Made by a program: the position numbers and the translations under genes
NCBI GenBank assembly: GCA_964016885.1
Contig: OZ024742.1
Coordinates: 8,010,162-8,074,161, forward strand
DNA from: Eledone cirrhosa
Taxonomy: Eukaryota > Mollusca > Cephalopoda > Octopoda > Eledonidae
Length of the DNA: 64,000 bases
Direction: 5' to 3'
The notes under the pieces: generated by a model
What the model was told of the DNA's origin: nothing
The model's database searches: none
The model's input: the letters and a program-made list of their open reading frames with translations, nothing else
Part shown: positions 40,900 through 55,400 of the stretch, one piece after another
Layout: each line of letters starts with the position of its first letter
Numbering within the stretch: the stretch's first letter is position 1

Positions 40900-41990
40900 A
40901 CAGTAACATATACCTAGGAACGTCTTATATCAATACGGCACCACTATGACTCCCTCAGGTGACACAGTAACATGTACCTAGGAACGTATTATATCAATAC
41001 GGCACCACTATGACTCCGTCAGGTGACACAGTAACATGTACCTAGGAACGTCTTATATCAATACGGCACCACTATGACTCCCTCAGGTGACACAGTAACA
41101 TGTACCTAGGAACGTCTTATATCAATACGGCACCACTATGACTCCCTCAGGAGACACATTAACATGTACATAGGAACGTCTTATATCAATACGGCACCAC
41201 TATGAATCCCTCAGGAGACACAGTAACATGTACCTAGGAACGTCTTATATCAATACGGCAGCAGTATGTCTCCCTCAGGAGACACAGTAACATGTACATA
41301 GGAACGTCTTATATCAATACGGCACCACTATGACTCCCTCATGAGACACATTAACATGTACATAGGAACGTCTTATATCAATACGGTACCACTATGACAC
41401 CCTCAGTACACACAGTAACATGGACCTAGGAACGTCCTATATCAATACGGCACCACTATGACTCCCTCAGGAGACACAGTAACATATACCTAGGAACGTC
41501 CTATATGAATACGGCACCACTATGACTCCCTCAGGAGACTCAGTAACATGTACCTAGGAACGTCCTATATCAATACGGACCACTCTGACTCCCTCAGGAG
41601 ACACAGTAACATGTACCTAGGAACGTCTTATATCAATACAGCACCACTATGACACCCACAGGAGACACAGTAACATGTACCTAGGAACATCTTATATCAA
41701 TACGGCACTACTGTGACACCCCCAGGAGACACAGTAACATGTATCTCGGAACGTCTTATATCAATACGGCACCACTGTGACAACCCCAGGACACACAGTA
41801 ACATGGACCTAGGAACGTCTTATATCAATACGGCAGCAGTATGACTCCCTCAGGTGACACAGTAACATGTACCTAGGAACGTCTTATATCAATACCACAC
41901 CACTATGTCTCCCTCAGGAGACACAGAAACATGTACCTAGGAACGTCTTATATCAATACGGCACCTCTATAACTCACTCAGGAGTCACGG
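40900..41990 (+). repeat. Block T, copy 1
   Basis: The order is AACGTATTATATC (GTATT at 40,986), CTCCGTCAGGTGAC, GCAGCAGTATGTC, ACGGTACCACTATGACACC, CCTATATGAATACGG, ACGGACCACTCTG, CACTACTGTG (41,706), TATCTCGG (41,742). The copies at 44,695 and 48,533 follow at 3,709 and 3,838 bp. Confidence 0.82.
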
Positions 41991-42599
41991 TAACATGTAC
42001 CTAGGAGCGTCTTATATCAATACGGCACCACTATGTCTCCCTCATGAGACACAGAAACATGTACCTAGGAACGTCTTATATCAATACGGCACCACTATGA
42101 CTCCCTCAGGTGACACAGTAACAAGTACCTAGGAACGTCTTATATCAATACGACACCACTATGTCTCCCTCAGGAGACACAGAAACATGTACCTACGAAC
42201 GTCTTATATCAATACGGCACCACTATGAATCCCTCAGGAGACACAGTAACATGTACCTAGGAACGTCTTATATCAATACGGCACAACTATGACTCCCTCA
42301 GGTGACACAGTAACATGTACCTAGGAACGTCTTATATCAATACGGCACCACTATGTCTCCCTCACGTGACACAGTTACATGTACCTAGGAACGTCTTATA
42401 TCAATACAGCACCACTATGACTCCCTCAGGAGACACATTAACATGTACATAGGAACGTCTTATATCAATACGGCACCACTATGACTCCCTCAGGAGACAC
42501 ATTAACATGTACATAGGAACGTCTTATATCAATACGGCACCACTATGAATCCCTCAGGAGACACAGTAACATATACCTAGGAACGTCTTATATCAATAC

Positions 42600-44150
42600 G
42601 GCAGCAGTATGACTCCCTCAGGTGACACAGTAACATGTACCTAGGAACGTCTTATATCAATACCACACCACTATGTCTCCCTCAGGAGACACAGAAACAT
42701 GTACCTAGGAACGTCTTATATCAATACGGCACCACTATGACACCCTCAGTACACACAGTAACATGAACCTAGGAACGTCCTATATCAATACGGCACCACT
42801 AAGACTCCTTCAGGAGACACAGTAACATATACCTGAGAACGTCTTATATCAATACGGCACCTCTATAACTCACTCAGGAGTCACAGAAACATGTACCTAG
42901 GAGCGTCTTATATCAATACGGCACCACTATGACTCCCTCAGGAGACACAGTAACATGTACCTAGGAACGTCTTATGTCAATACGGCACCACTGTGACTCC
43001 CTCAGGAGACACAGTAACATGTACCTAGGGACGTCTTATATCAATACGGCACCACTATGACTCCCTCAGGAGACACAGTAACATGTACCTAGGGACGTCC
43101 TATATCAATACGGCACCACTGTGACTCCCTCAGGAGACACAGTAACATGTACCTAGGGACGTCTTATATCAATACGGCACCACTATGACTCCCTCAGGAG
43201 ACACAGTAACATGTACCTAGGAACGTCCTATATCAATACGGCGCCACTGTGACTCCCTCAGGAGACACAGTAACATGTACCTAGGGACGTCTTATATGAA
43301 TACGGCACCACTATGACTCCCTCAGGTGACACAGTAACATGTACCTAGGAACGTCTTATGTCAATACGGCACCACTATGACTCCCTCAGGAGACACAGTA
43401 ACATGTACCTAGGAACGTCTTATGTCAATACGGCACCACTATGACTCCCTCAGTGGACACAGTAACATGTACCTAGGAACGTCCTATATCAATACGGCAC
43501 CACTATGACACCCTCAGTACACACAGTAACATGGACCTAGGAACGTCCTATATCAATACGGCACCACGATGACTCCCCCAGGAGACACAGTAACATATAC
43601 CTAGGAACGTCTTATATCAATACGGCACCTCTATAACTCACTCAGGAGACACAGTAACATGTACCTAGGAGCGTCTTATATCAATACGGCACCACTATGA
43701 CTCCCTCAGGAGACACAGTAACATGTACCTAGGAACGTCTTATGTCAATACGGCACCACTATGACTCCCTCAGGAGACACAGTAACATGTACCTAGAAAC
43801 GTCCTATATCAATACGGCACCACTATGACTCCCTCAGGAGACTCAGTAACATGTACCTAGGAACGTCCTATATCAATACGGACCACTCTACTCCCTCAGG
43901 AGACACAGTAACATGTACCTAGGAACGTCTTATATCAATACAGCACCACTATGACACCCACAGGAGACACAGTAACATGTACCTAGGAACATCTTATATC
44001 AATACGGCACTACTGTGATACCCCCAGGAGACACAGTAACATGTACCTCGGAACGTCTTATATCAATACGGCACCACTGTGACAACCCCAGGAGACACAG
44101 TAACATGTACCTATGAACGTCTTATATCAATACGGCACCACTATGACTCC
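42600..44150 (+). repeat. Block S, copy 3
   Basis: It matches copy 2 at 3,902 bp almost without change by eye. A private two-base loss gives CCACTCTACTCCC near 43,883, and GTGATACCCCC near 44,015 is private. Confidence 0.83.
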
Positions 44151-44639
44151 GTCAGGAGACACATTAACATGTACATAGGAACGTCTTATATCAATACGGC
44201 ACCACTATGAATTCCTCAGGAGACACAGTAACATATACCTAGGAACGTCTTATATCAATACGGCACCACTATAACTCACTCAGGAGACACAGTAACATGT
44301 ACCTAGGAGCGTCTTATATCAATACGGCACCACTATGACTCCCTCAGGAGACACAGTAACATGTACCTAGGAACGTCTTATATCAATACGGCACCACTAT
44401 GACTCCCTCAGGTGACACAGTAACAAGTACCTAAGAACGTCTTATATCAATACGACACCACTATGTCTCCCTCAGGAGACACAGAAACATGTACCTACGA
44501 ACGTCTTATATCAATACGGCACCACTATGTCTCCCTCACGTGACACAGTAACATGTACCTAGGAACGTCTTATATCAATACAGCACCACTATGACTCCCT
44601 CAGGAGACACATTAACATGTACATAAGAACGTCTTATAT

Positions 44640-45700
44640 CAATACGGCACCACTATGACTCCCTCAGGTGACACAGTAACATGTACCTAGGAACGTATTA
44701 TATCAATACGGCACCACTATGACTCCGTCAGGTGACACAGTAACATGTACCTAGGAACGTCTTATATCAATACGGCACCACTATGACTCCCTCAGGTGAC
44801 ACAGTAACATGTACCTAGGAACGTCTTATATCAATACGGCACCACTATGACTCCCTCAGGAGACACATTAACATGTACATAGGAACGTCTTATATCAATA
44901 CGGCACCACTATGAATCCCTCAGGAGACACAGTAACATGTACCTAGGAACGTCTTATATCAATACGGCAGCAGTATGTCTCCCTCAGGAGACACAGTAAC
45001 ATGTACATAGGAACGTCTTATATCAATACGGCACCACTATGACTCCCTCATGAGACACATTAACATGTACATAGGAACGTCTTATATCAATACGGTACCA
45101 CTATGACACCCTCAGTACACACAGTAACATGGACCTAGGAACGTCCTATATCAATACGGCACCACTATGACTCCCTCAGGAGACACAGTAACATATACCT
45201 AGGAACGTCCTATATGAATACGGCACCACTATGACTCCCTCAGGAGACTCAGTAACATGTACCTAGGAACGTCCTATATCAATACGGACCACTCTGACTC
45301 CCTCAGGAGACACAGTAACATGTACCTAGGAACGTCTTATATCAATACAGCACCACTATGACACCCACAGGAGACACAGTAACATGTACCTAGGAACATC
45401 TTATATCAATACGGCACTACTGTGACACCCCCAGGAGACACAGTAACATGTATCTCGGAACGTCTTATATCAATACGGCACCACTGTGACAACCCCAGGA
45501 CACACAGTAACATGGACCTAGGAACGTCTTATATCAATACGGCAGCAGTATGACTCCCTCAGGTGACACAGTAACATGTACCTAGGAACGTCTTATATCA
45601 ATACCACACCACTATGTCTCCCTCAGGAGACACAGAAACATGTACCTAGGAACGTCTTATATCAATACGGCACCTCTATAACTCACTCAGGAGTCACGGT
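44640..45700 (+). repeat. Block T, copy 2
   Basis: GTATTA (44,695), CACTACTGTG (45,415) and TATCTCGG (45,451) all lie 3,709 bp after copy 1. The block passes directly into block U near the AATACCACACC monomer at 45,602. Confidence 0.82.
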
Positions 45701-47370
45701 AACATGTACCTAGGAGCGTCTTATATCAATACGGCACCACTATGACTCCCTCAGGAGACACAGTAACATGTACCTAGGAACGTCCTATATCAATACGGCA
45801 CCACTGTGACTCCCTCAGGAGACACAGTAACATGTACCTAGGGACGTCTTATATCAATACGGCACCACTATGACTCCCTCAGGAGACACAGTAACATGTA
45901 CCTAGGAACGTCCTATATCAATACGGCGCCACTGTGACTCCCTCAGGAGACACAGTAACATGTACCTAGGAACGTCCTATATCAATAGGGCACCACTATG
46001 ACTCCCTCAGGATACACAGTAACATGTACCTAGGAACGTCCTATATCAATACGGCACCACTATGACTCCCTCAGGAGACACAGTAACATGTACCTAGGAA
46101 CGTCTTATATCAATACGGCACCTCTATAACTCACTCAGGAGACACAGTAACATGTACCTAGGAGCGTCTTATATCAATACGGCACCACTATGACTCCCTC
46201 AAGAGACACAGTAACATGTACCTAGGAACGTCTTATGTCAATACGGCACCACTATCACTCCCGCAGGAGACACAGTAACATGTACCTAGGAACGTCTTAT
46301 ATCAATACGACACCACTATGTCTCCCTCACGAGACACAGAAACATGTACCTAGGAACGTCTTATATCAATACGGCACCACTATGACTCCCTCAGGTGACA
46401 CAGTAACAAATACCTAGAAACGTCTTATATCAATACGACACCTCTATGTCTCCCTCAGGAGATACAGAAACATGTACCTAGGAACGTCTTATATCAATAC
46501 GGCACCACTATGACTCCCTCAGGTGACACAGTAACATGTACCTAGGAACGTCTTATATCAGTACGGCACCATTATGATTCCCTCAGGAAACACAGTAACA
46601 TGTACATAGGAACGTCTTATATCAATACGGCACCACTACGACTCCCTCTGGACACACAGTAACATGTACCTAGGAACGTCTTATATCAATACGGCACCAC
46701 TATGACTACCTCAGGTGACACAGTAACATGTACCTAGGAACGTCTTATATCAATACGGCACCACTATGACTCCCTCAGGAAACACAGTAACATGTACATA
46801 GGAACGTCTTATATCAATACGGCACCACTATGACTCCCTCATGAGACACATTAACATGTACATAGGAACGTCTTATATCAATACGGCACCACTATGACAC
46901 CCTCAGGACACACAGTAACATGTACCTAGGAACATCTTATATCAATACGGCACCACTATGACTCCCTCAGGAGACACAGTAACATGTACCTAGGAACGTC
47001 TTATATCAATATGGCACCACTATGTCTCCCTCAGGTGACACAGTAACATGTACCTAGGAGCGTCTTATATCAATACGGCACCACTATGACTCCCTTAGGA
47101 GACATAGTAACATGTACCTAGGAACGTCGTATATCAATACGGCACCACTATGACTCCCTCAGGAGACACAGTAACATGTACCTAGGGACGTCTTATATCA
47201 ATACGGCACCACTATGACTCCCTCCTGAGACACAGTAACATGTACATAGGAACGTCTTATATCAATACGGCACTACTATGACTCCCTCAGGAGACACAGT
47301 AACATGTACCTACGAACGTCTTATATCAATACGGCACCACTATGACTCCCTCAGGTGACACAGTAACAAG
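45600..47370 (+). repeat. Block U, copy 1
   Basis: The block carries CACCACTATCACTCCCGCAGG (46,248), AACAAATACCTAGAAACG (TACCTAG at 46,411), ATCAGTACGGCACCATTATG (GTACGG at 46,561), CCACTACGACTCCC, CCCTTAGGAGACATAG, GTCGTATATC and CTCCTGAGAC. The next copy lies 3,901 bp downstream; the shift at the left edge is 3,837 bp, so copy 2 has gained one monomer. Confidence 0.82.
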
Positions 47371-47371
47371 T

Positions 47372-48480
47372 ACCTAGGAACGTCCTATATCAATACGGAT
47401 CACTCTGACTCCCTCAGGAGACACAGTAACATGTACCTAGGAGCGTCTTATATCAATACGGCACCACTATGACTCCCTCAGGAGACACAGTATCATGTAC
47501 CTAGGAACGTCTTATGTAAATACGGCACCACTATGACTCCCTCAGGAGACACAGTAACATGTACCTAGGAACGTCTTATATCAATACAGCACCACTATGA
47601 CACCCACAGGAGACACAGTAACATGTACCTAGGAACATCTTATATCAATACGGCACTACTGTGACACCCCCAGGAGACACAGTAACATGTATCTCGGAAC
47701 GTCTTATATCAATACGGCACCACTGTGACAACCCCAGGAGACACAGTAACATGTACCTATGAACGTCTTATATCAATACGGCACCACTATGACTCCCTCA
47801 GGAGACACAGTAACATGTATCTAGGAACGTCTTATATCAATACAGCACCACTATGACTCCCTCAGGAGAGACAGTAACATGTACCTAGGAACGTCTTATA
47901 TCAATACCGCACCACTATGTCTCCCTCATGAGACACAGAAACATGTACCTAGGAACGTCTTATATCAATACGGCACCACTATGACTCCCTCAGGTGACAC
48001 AGTAACAAGTACCTAGGAACGTCTTATATCAATACGACACCACTATGTCTCCCTCAGGAGACACAGAAACATGTACCTACGAACGTCTTATATCAATACG
48101 GCACCACTATGAATCCCTCAGGAGACACAGTAACATGTACCTAGGAACGTCTTATATCAATACGGCACAACTATGACTCCCTCAGGTGACACAGTAACAT
48201 GTACCTAGGAACGTCTTATATCAATACGGCACCACTATGTCTCCCTCACGTGACACAGTAACATGTACCTAGGAACGTCTTATATCAATACAGCACCACT
48301 ATGACTCCCTCAGGAGACACATTAACATGTACATAGGAACGTCTTATATCAATACGGCACCACTATGACTCCCTCAGGAGACACATTAACATGTACATAG
48401 GAACGTCTTATATCAATACGGCACCACTATGAATCCCTCAGGAGACACAGTAACATATACCTAGGAACGTCTTATATCAA
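47372..48480 (+). repeat. Displaced copy of 37,570-38,690 (9,786-bp shift)
   Basis: GGATCACTCTG (47,397 against 37,611), TATCTCGG (47,690 against 37,904) and CACGTGAC (48,247 against 38,461) all give exactly 9,786 bp. From about 48,430 the best partner changes to the 7,547-bp shift, because the AGCAGTATG monomer of the 38.7-kb copy is not followed here. This is a recombination joint between two paralogous blocks. Confidence 0.78.
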
Positions 48481-49430
48481 TACGGCACCACTATGACTCC
48501 CTCAGGTGACACAGTAACATGTACCTAGGAACGTATTATATCAATACGGCACCACTATGACTCCGTCAGGTGACACAGTAACATGTACCTAGGAACGTCT
48601 TATATCAATACGGCACCACTATGACTCCCTCAGGTGACACAGTAACATGTACCTAGGAACGTCTTATATCAATACGGCACCACTATGACTCCCTCAGGAG
48701 ACACATTAACATGTACATAGGAACGTCTTATATCAATACGGCACCACTATGAATCCCTCAGGAGACACAGTAACATGTACCTAGGAACGTCTTATATCAA
48801 TACGGCAGCAGTATGTCTCCCTCAGGAGACACAGTAACATGTACATAGGAGCGTCTTATATCAATACGGCACCACTATGACTCCCTCATGAGACACATTA
48901 ACATGTACATAGGAACGTCTTATATCAATACGGTACCACTATGACACCCTCAGTACACACAGTAACATGGACCTAGGAACGTCCTATATCAATACGCCAC
49001 CACTATGACTCCCTCAGGAGACACAGTAACATATACCTAGGAACGTCCTATATGAATACGGCACCACTATGACTCCCTCAGGAGACTCAGTAACATGTAC
49101 CTAGGAACGTCCTATATCAATACGGACCACTCTGACTCCCTCAGGAGACACAGTAACATGTACCTAGGAACGTCTTATATCAATACAGCACCACTATGAC
49201 ACCCACAGGAGACACAGTAACATGTACCTAGGAACATCTTATATCAATACGGCACTACTGTGACACCCCCAGGAGACACAGTAACATGTATCTCGGAACG
49301 TCTTATATCAATACGGCACCACTGTGACAACCCCAGGACACACAGTAACATGACCTAGGAACGTCTTATATCAATACGGCAGCAGTATGACTCCCTCAGG
49401 TGACACAGTAACATGTACCTAGGAACGTCT
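48480..49430 (+). repeat. Block T, copy 3
   Basis: GTATTA (48,533) and TATCTCGG (49,289) lie 3,838 bp after copy 2 and 7,547 bp after copy 1. A private one-base deletion gives ACATGACCTAGG at about 49,350 where the other copies read ACATGGACCTAGG, and AGGAGCGTC near 48,850 is also private. Confidence 0.82.
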
Positions 49431-51531
49431 TATATCAATACCACACCACTATGTCTCCCTCAGGAGACACAGAAACATGTACCTAGGAACGTCTTATATC
49501 AATACGGCACCTCTATAACTCACTCAGGAGTCACGGTAACATGTACCTAGGAGCGTCTTATATCAATACGGCACCACTATGACTCCCTCAGGAGACACAG
49601 TAACATGTACCTAGGAACGTCTTATGTCAATACGGCACCACTATGACTCCCTCAGGAGACACAGTAACATGTACCTAGGAACGTCCTATATCAATACGGC
49701 ACCACTGTGACTCCCTCAGGAGACACAGTAACATGTACCTAGGGACGTCTTATATCAATACGGCACCACTATGACTCCCTCAGGAGACACAGTAACATGT
49801 ACCTAGGAACGTCCTATATCAATACGGCGCCACTGTGACTCCCTCAGGAGACACAGTAACATGTACCTAGGAACGTCCTATATCAATAGGGCACCACTAT
49901 GAATCCCTCAGGATACACAGTAACATGTACCTAGGAACGTCCTATATCAATACGGCACCACTATGACTCCCTCAGGAGACACAGTAACATGTACCTGGGA
50001 ACGTCTTATATCAATACGGCACCTCTATAACTCACTCAGGAGACACAGTAACATGTACCTAGGAGCGTCTTATATCAATACGGCACCACTATGACTCCCT
50101 CAAGAGACACAGTAACATGTACCTAGGAACGTCTTATGTCAATACGGCACCACTATCACTCCCGCAGGAGACACAGTAACATGTACCTAGGAACGTCTTA
50201 TATCAATACGACACCACTATGTCTCCCTCACGAGACACAGAAACATGTACCTAGGAACGTCTTATATCAATACGGCACCACTATGACTCCCTCAGGTGAC
50301 ACAGTAACAAATACCTAGAAACGTCTTATATCAATACGACACCTCTATGTCTCCCTCAGGAGATACAGAAACATGTACCTAGGAACGTCTTATATCAATA
50401 CGGCACCACTATGACTCCCTCAGGTGACACAGTAACATGTACCTAGGAACGTCTTATATCAGTACGGCACCATTATGATTCCCTCAGGAAACACAGTAAC
50501 ATGTACATAGGAACGTCTTATATCAATACGGCACCACTACGACTCCCTCTGGACACACAGTAACATGTACCTAGGAACGTCTTATATCAATACGGCACCA
50601 CTATGACTACCTCAGGTGACACAGTAACATGTACCTAGGAACGTCTTATATCAATACGGCACCACTATGACTCCCTCAGGAAACACAGTAACATGTACAT
50701 AGGAACGTCTTATATCAATACGGCACCACTATGACTCCCTCATGAGACACATTAACATGTACATAGGAACGTCTTATATCAATACGGCACCACTATGACA
50801 CCCTCAGGACACACAGTAACATGTACCTAGGAACATCTTATATCAATACGGCACCACTATGACTCCCTCAGGAGACACAGTAACATGTACCTAGGAACGT
50901 CTTATATCAATATGGCACCACTATGTCTCCCTCAGGTGACACAGTAACATGTACCTAGGAGCGTCTTATATCAATACGGCACCACTATGACTCCCTTAGG
51001 AGACATAGTAACATGTACCTAGGAACGTCGTATATCAATACGGCACCACTATGACTCCCTCAGGAGACACAGTAACATGTACCTAGGGACGTCTTATATC
51101 AATACGGCACCACTATGACTCCCTCCTGAGACACAGTAACATGTACATAGGAACGTCTTATATCAATACGGCACTACTATGACTCCCTCAGGAGACACAG
51201 TAACATGTACCTAGGAACGTCTTATATCAATACGACACCACTATGTCTCCCTGAGGAGACACAGAAACATGTACCTAGGAACGTCTTATATCAATACGGC
51301 CACACTATGACTCCCTGAGGAGACACAGTAACATGTACCTAGGAACGTCTCATATCAATACGGCGCCACTAAGAATCCCTCAGGTGACACAGTAACATGT
51401 ACCTAGGAACGTCTTATGTCAATACGGCACCACTATGACTCCCTCAGGAGACACAGTAACATGTACCTAGGAACGTCCTATATCAATACGGCACCACTAT
51501 GACACCCTCAGGACACACAGTAACATGTACC
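49420..51531 (+). repeat. Block U, copy 2: left unit of the 2,112-bp tandem duplication
   Basis: This unit is 33 monomers of exactly 64 bp on average (33 x 64 = 2,112). It matches the following unit base for base wherever I compared them, including AATACCACACC, CCTGGGAACG (about 49,995), GATACACAG, CCCGCAGG, CCCTGAGGAG and CTCATATCAATACGGCGCC. The join with the next unit falls in ordinary monomer sequence near 51,531, with no inserted bases. A chance 60-codon open frame at 50,136-50,318 is carried in all three complete U copies. Confidence 0.88.
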
Positions 51532-53643
51532 TAGGAACGTCTTATATCAATACCACACCACTATGTCTCCCTCAGGAGACACAGAAACATGTACCTAGGA
51601 ACGTCTTATATCAATACGGCACCTCTATAACTCACTCAGGAGTCACGGTAACATGTACCTAGGAGCGTCTTATATCAATACGGCACCACTATGACTCCCT
51701 CAGGAGACACAGTAACATGTACCTAGGAACGTCTTATGTCAATACGGCACCACTATGACTCCCTCAGGAGACACAGTAACATGTACCTAGGAACGTCCTA
51801 TATCAATACGGCACCACTGTGACTCCCTCAGGAGACACAGTAACATGTACCTAGGGACGTCTTATATCAATACGGCACCACTATGACTCCCTCAGGAGAC
51901 ACAGTAACATGTACCTAGGAACGTCCTATATCAATACGGCGCCACTGTGACTCCCTCAGGAGACACAGTAACATGTACCTAGGAACGTCCTATATCAATA
52001 GGGCACCACTATGAATCCCTCAGGATACACAGTAACATGTACCTAGGAACGTCCTATATCAATACGGCACCACTATGACTCCCTCAGGAGACACAGTAAC
52101 ATGTACCTGGGAACGTCTTATATCAATACGGCACCTCTATAACTCACTCAGGAGACACAGTAACATGTACCTAGGAGCGTCTTATATCAATACGGCACCA
52201 CTATGACTCCCTCAAGAGACACAGTAACATGTACCTAGGAACGTCTTATGTCAATACGGCACCACTATCACTCCCGCAGGAGACACAGTAACATGTACCT
52301 AGGAACGTCTTATATCAATACGACACCACTATGTCTCCCTCACGAGACACAGAAACATGTACCTAGGAACGTCTTATATCAATACGGCACCACTATGACT
52401 CCCTCAGGTGACACAGTAACAAATACCTAGAAACGTCTTATATCAATACGACACCTCTATGTCTCCCTCAGGAGATACAGAAACATGTACCTAGGAACGT
52501 CTTATATCAATACGGCACCACTATGACTCCCTCAGGTGACACAGTAACATGTACCTAGGAACGTCTTATATCATTACGGCACCATTATGATTCCCTCAGG
52601 AAACACAGTAACATGTACATAGGAACGTCTTATATCAATACGGCACCACTACGACTCCCTCTGGACACACAGTAACATGTACCTAGGAACGTCTTATATC
52701 AATACGGCACCACTATGACTACCTCAGGTGACACAGTAACATGTACCTAGGAACGTCTTATATCAATACGGCACCACTATGACTCCCTCAGGAAACACAG
52801 TAACATGTACATAGGAACGTCTTATATCAATACGGCACCACTATGACTCCCTCATGAGACACATTAACATGTACATAGGAACGTCTTATATCAATACGGC
52901 ACCACTATGACACCCTCAGGACACACAGTAACATGTACCTAGGAACATCTTATATCAATACGGCACCACTATGACTCCCTCAGGAGACACAGTAACATGT
53001 ACCTAGGAACGTCTTATATCAATATGGCACCACTATGTCTCCCTCAGGTGACACAGTAACATGTACCTAGGAGCGTCTTATATCAATACGGCACCACTAT
53101 GACTCCCTTAGGAGACATAGTAACATGTACCTAGGAACGTCGTATATCAATACGGCACCACTATGACTCCCTCAGGAGACACAGTAACATGTACCTAGGG
53201 ACGTCTTATATCAATACGGCACCACTATGACTCCCTCCTGAGACACAGTAACATGTACATAGGAACGTCTTATATCAATACGGCACTACTATGACTCCCT
53301 CAGGAGACACAGTAACATGTACCTAGGAACGTCTTATATCAATACGACACCACTATGTCTCCCTGAGGAGACACAGAAACATGTACCTAGGAACGTCTTA
53401 TATCAATACGGCCACACTATGACTCCCTGAGGAGACACAGTAACATGTACCTAGGAACGTCTCATATCAATACGGCGCCACTAAGAATCCCTCAGGTGAC
53501 ACAGTAACATGTACCTAGGAACGTCTTATGTCAATACGGCACCACTATGACTCCCTCAGGAGACACAGTAACATGTACCTAGGAACGTCCTATATCAATA
53601 CGGCACCACTATGACACCCTCAGGACACACAGTAACATGTACC
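51532..53643 (+). repeat. Block U, copy 3: right unit of the 2,112-bp tandem duplication
   Basis: Every marker is 2,112 bp from copy 2. The one difference I found is ATCATTACGG at 52,574 where copy 2 has ATCAGTACGG at 50,462. Such high identity against a diverged background means this duplication is among the most recent events in the window, or was recently homogenised by gene conversion. Confidence 0.88.
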
Positions 53644-53989
53644 TAGGAACGTCTTATATCAATACGGCACCACTGTGACTCCCTCAGGTGACACAGTAAC
53701 ATGTACCTAGGAACGTCTTATATCAATACGGCACTACTGTGTCTCCCTCAGGTGACACAGTAACATGTACCTAGGAACGTCTTATATCAATACGGCACTA
53801 CTGTGACTCCCTCAGGTGACACAGTAACATGTACCTAGGAACGTCTTATATCAATACGGCACTACTGTGACTCCCTCAGGTGACACAGTAACATGTACCT
53901 AGGAACGTCTTATATCAATACGGCACTACTGTGACTCCCTCAGGTGACACAGTAACATGTACCTAGGAACGTCTTATATCAATACGGCC

Positions 53990-55400
53990 CCACTATGACT
54001 CCCTCAGGAGACACAGTAACATGTACCTAGGAACGTCTTATATCAGTACGGCACCATTATGATTCCCTCAGGAAACACAGTAACATGTACATAGGAACGT
54101 CTTATATCAATACGGCACCACTACGACTCCCTCTGGACACACAGTAACATGTACCTAGGAACGTCTTATATCAATACGGCACCACTATGACTACCTCAGG
54201 TGACACAGTAACATGTACCTAGGAACGTCTTATATCAATACGGCACCACTATGACTCCCTCAGGAAACACAGTAACATGTACATAGGAACGTCTTATATC
54301 AATACGGCACCACTATGACTCCCTCATGAGACACATTAACATGTACATAGGAACGTCTTATATCAATACGGCACCACTATGACACCCTCAGGACACACAG
54401 TAACATGTACCTAGGAACATCTTATATCAATACGGCACCACTATGACTCCCTCAGGAGACACAGTAACATGTACCTAGGAACGTCTTATATCAATATGGC
54501 ACCACTATGTCTCCCTCAGGTGACACAGTAACATGTACCTAGGAGCGTCTTATATCAATACGGCACCACTATGACTCCCTTAGGAGACATAGTAACATGT
54601 ACCTAGGAACGTCGTATATCAATACGGCACCACTATGACTCCCTCAGGAGACACAGTAACATGTACATAGGAACGTCTTATATCAATACGGCACTACTAT
54701 GACTCCCTCAGGAGACACAGTAACATGTACCTAGGAACGTCTTATATCAATACGACACCACTATGTCTCCCTGAGGAGACACAGAAACATGTACCTAGGA
54801 ACGTCTTATATCAATACGGCCACACTATGACTCCCTGAGGAGACACAGTAACATGTACCTAGGAACGTCTCATATCAATACGGCGCCACTAAGAATCCCT
54901 CAGGTGACACAGTAACATGTACCTAGGAACGTCTTATGTCAATACGGCACCACTATGACTCCCTCAGGAGACACAGTAACATGTACCTAGGAACGTCCTA
55001 TATCAATACGGCACCACTATGACACCCTCAGGACACACAGTAACATGTACCTAGGAACGTCTTATATCAATACGGCACCACTGTGACTCCCTCAGGTGAC
55101 ACAGTAACATGTACCTAGGAACGTCTTATATCAATACGGCACTACTGTGTCTCCCTCAGGTGACACAGTAACATGTACCTAGGAACGTCTTATATCAATA
55201 CGGCACTACTGTGACTCCCTCAGGTGACACAGTAACATGTACCTAGGAACGTCTTATATCAATACGGCACTACTGTGACTCCCTCAGGTGACACAGTAAC
55301 ATGTACCTAGGAACGTCTTATATCAATACGGCACTACTGTGACTCCCTCAGGTGACACAGTAACATGTACCTAGGAACGTCTTATATCAATACGGCCCCA
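53990..55400 (+). repeat. Block U copy 4 (truncated) plus duplicated monomer run
   Basis: ATCAGTACGG at 54,046 lies 1,472 bp (23 monomers) after its partner at 52,574. By the right end the shift is 1,408 bp (53,641 to 55,049), because one CTAGGGACG/CTCCTGAG monomer was lost near 54,660. The copy also carries along the ACTACTGTGACTCCC run of 53,644-53,990, which reappears at 55,050-55,400. The G at 54,046 matches copy 2 rather than copy 3, so copy 3's T arose after this copy was made, or copy 2 was the source. Confidence 0.82.

Larger units (their letters stand above)
33200..53643 (+). repeat. Domain IV: nested higher-order repeats of 3.65-3.9 kb with a 7.55-kb super-period
   Basis: The CACTACTGTGACAC marker lies at 33,262, 34,350, 36,461, 37,868, 40,107, 41,706, 44,008, 45,415, 47,654 and 49,253. 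From 36,461 the spacings read 1,407, 2,239, 1,599, 2,302, 1,407, 2,239, 1,599: the series repeats after 7,547 bp. Blocks S, T and U, listed separately, make up most of the domain. Recurring tracers are the 63-bp ACGGACCACTCTGAC monomer, AGCAGTATG and CTCACGTGACAC. Confidence 0.85.
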
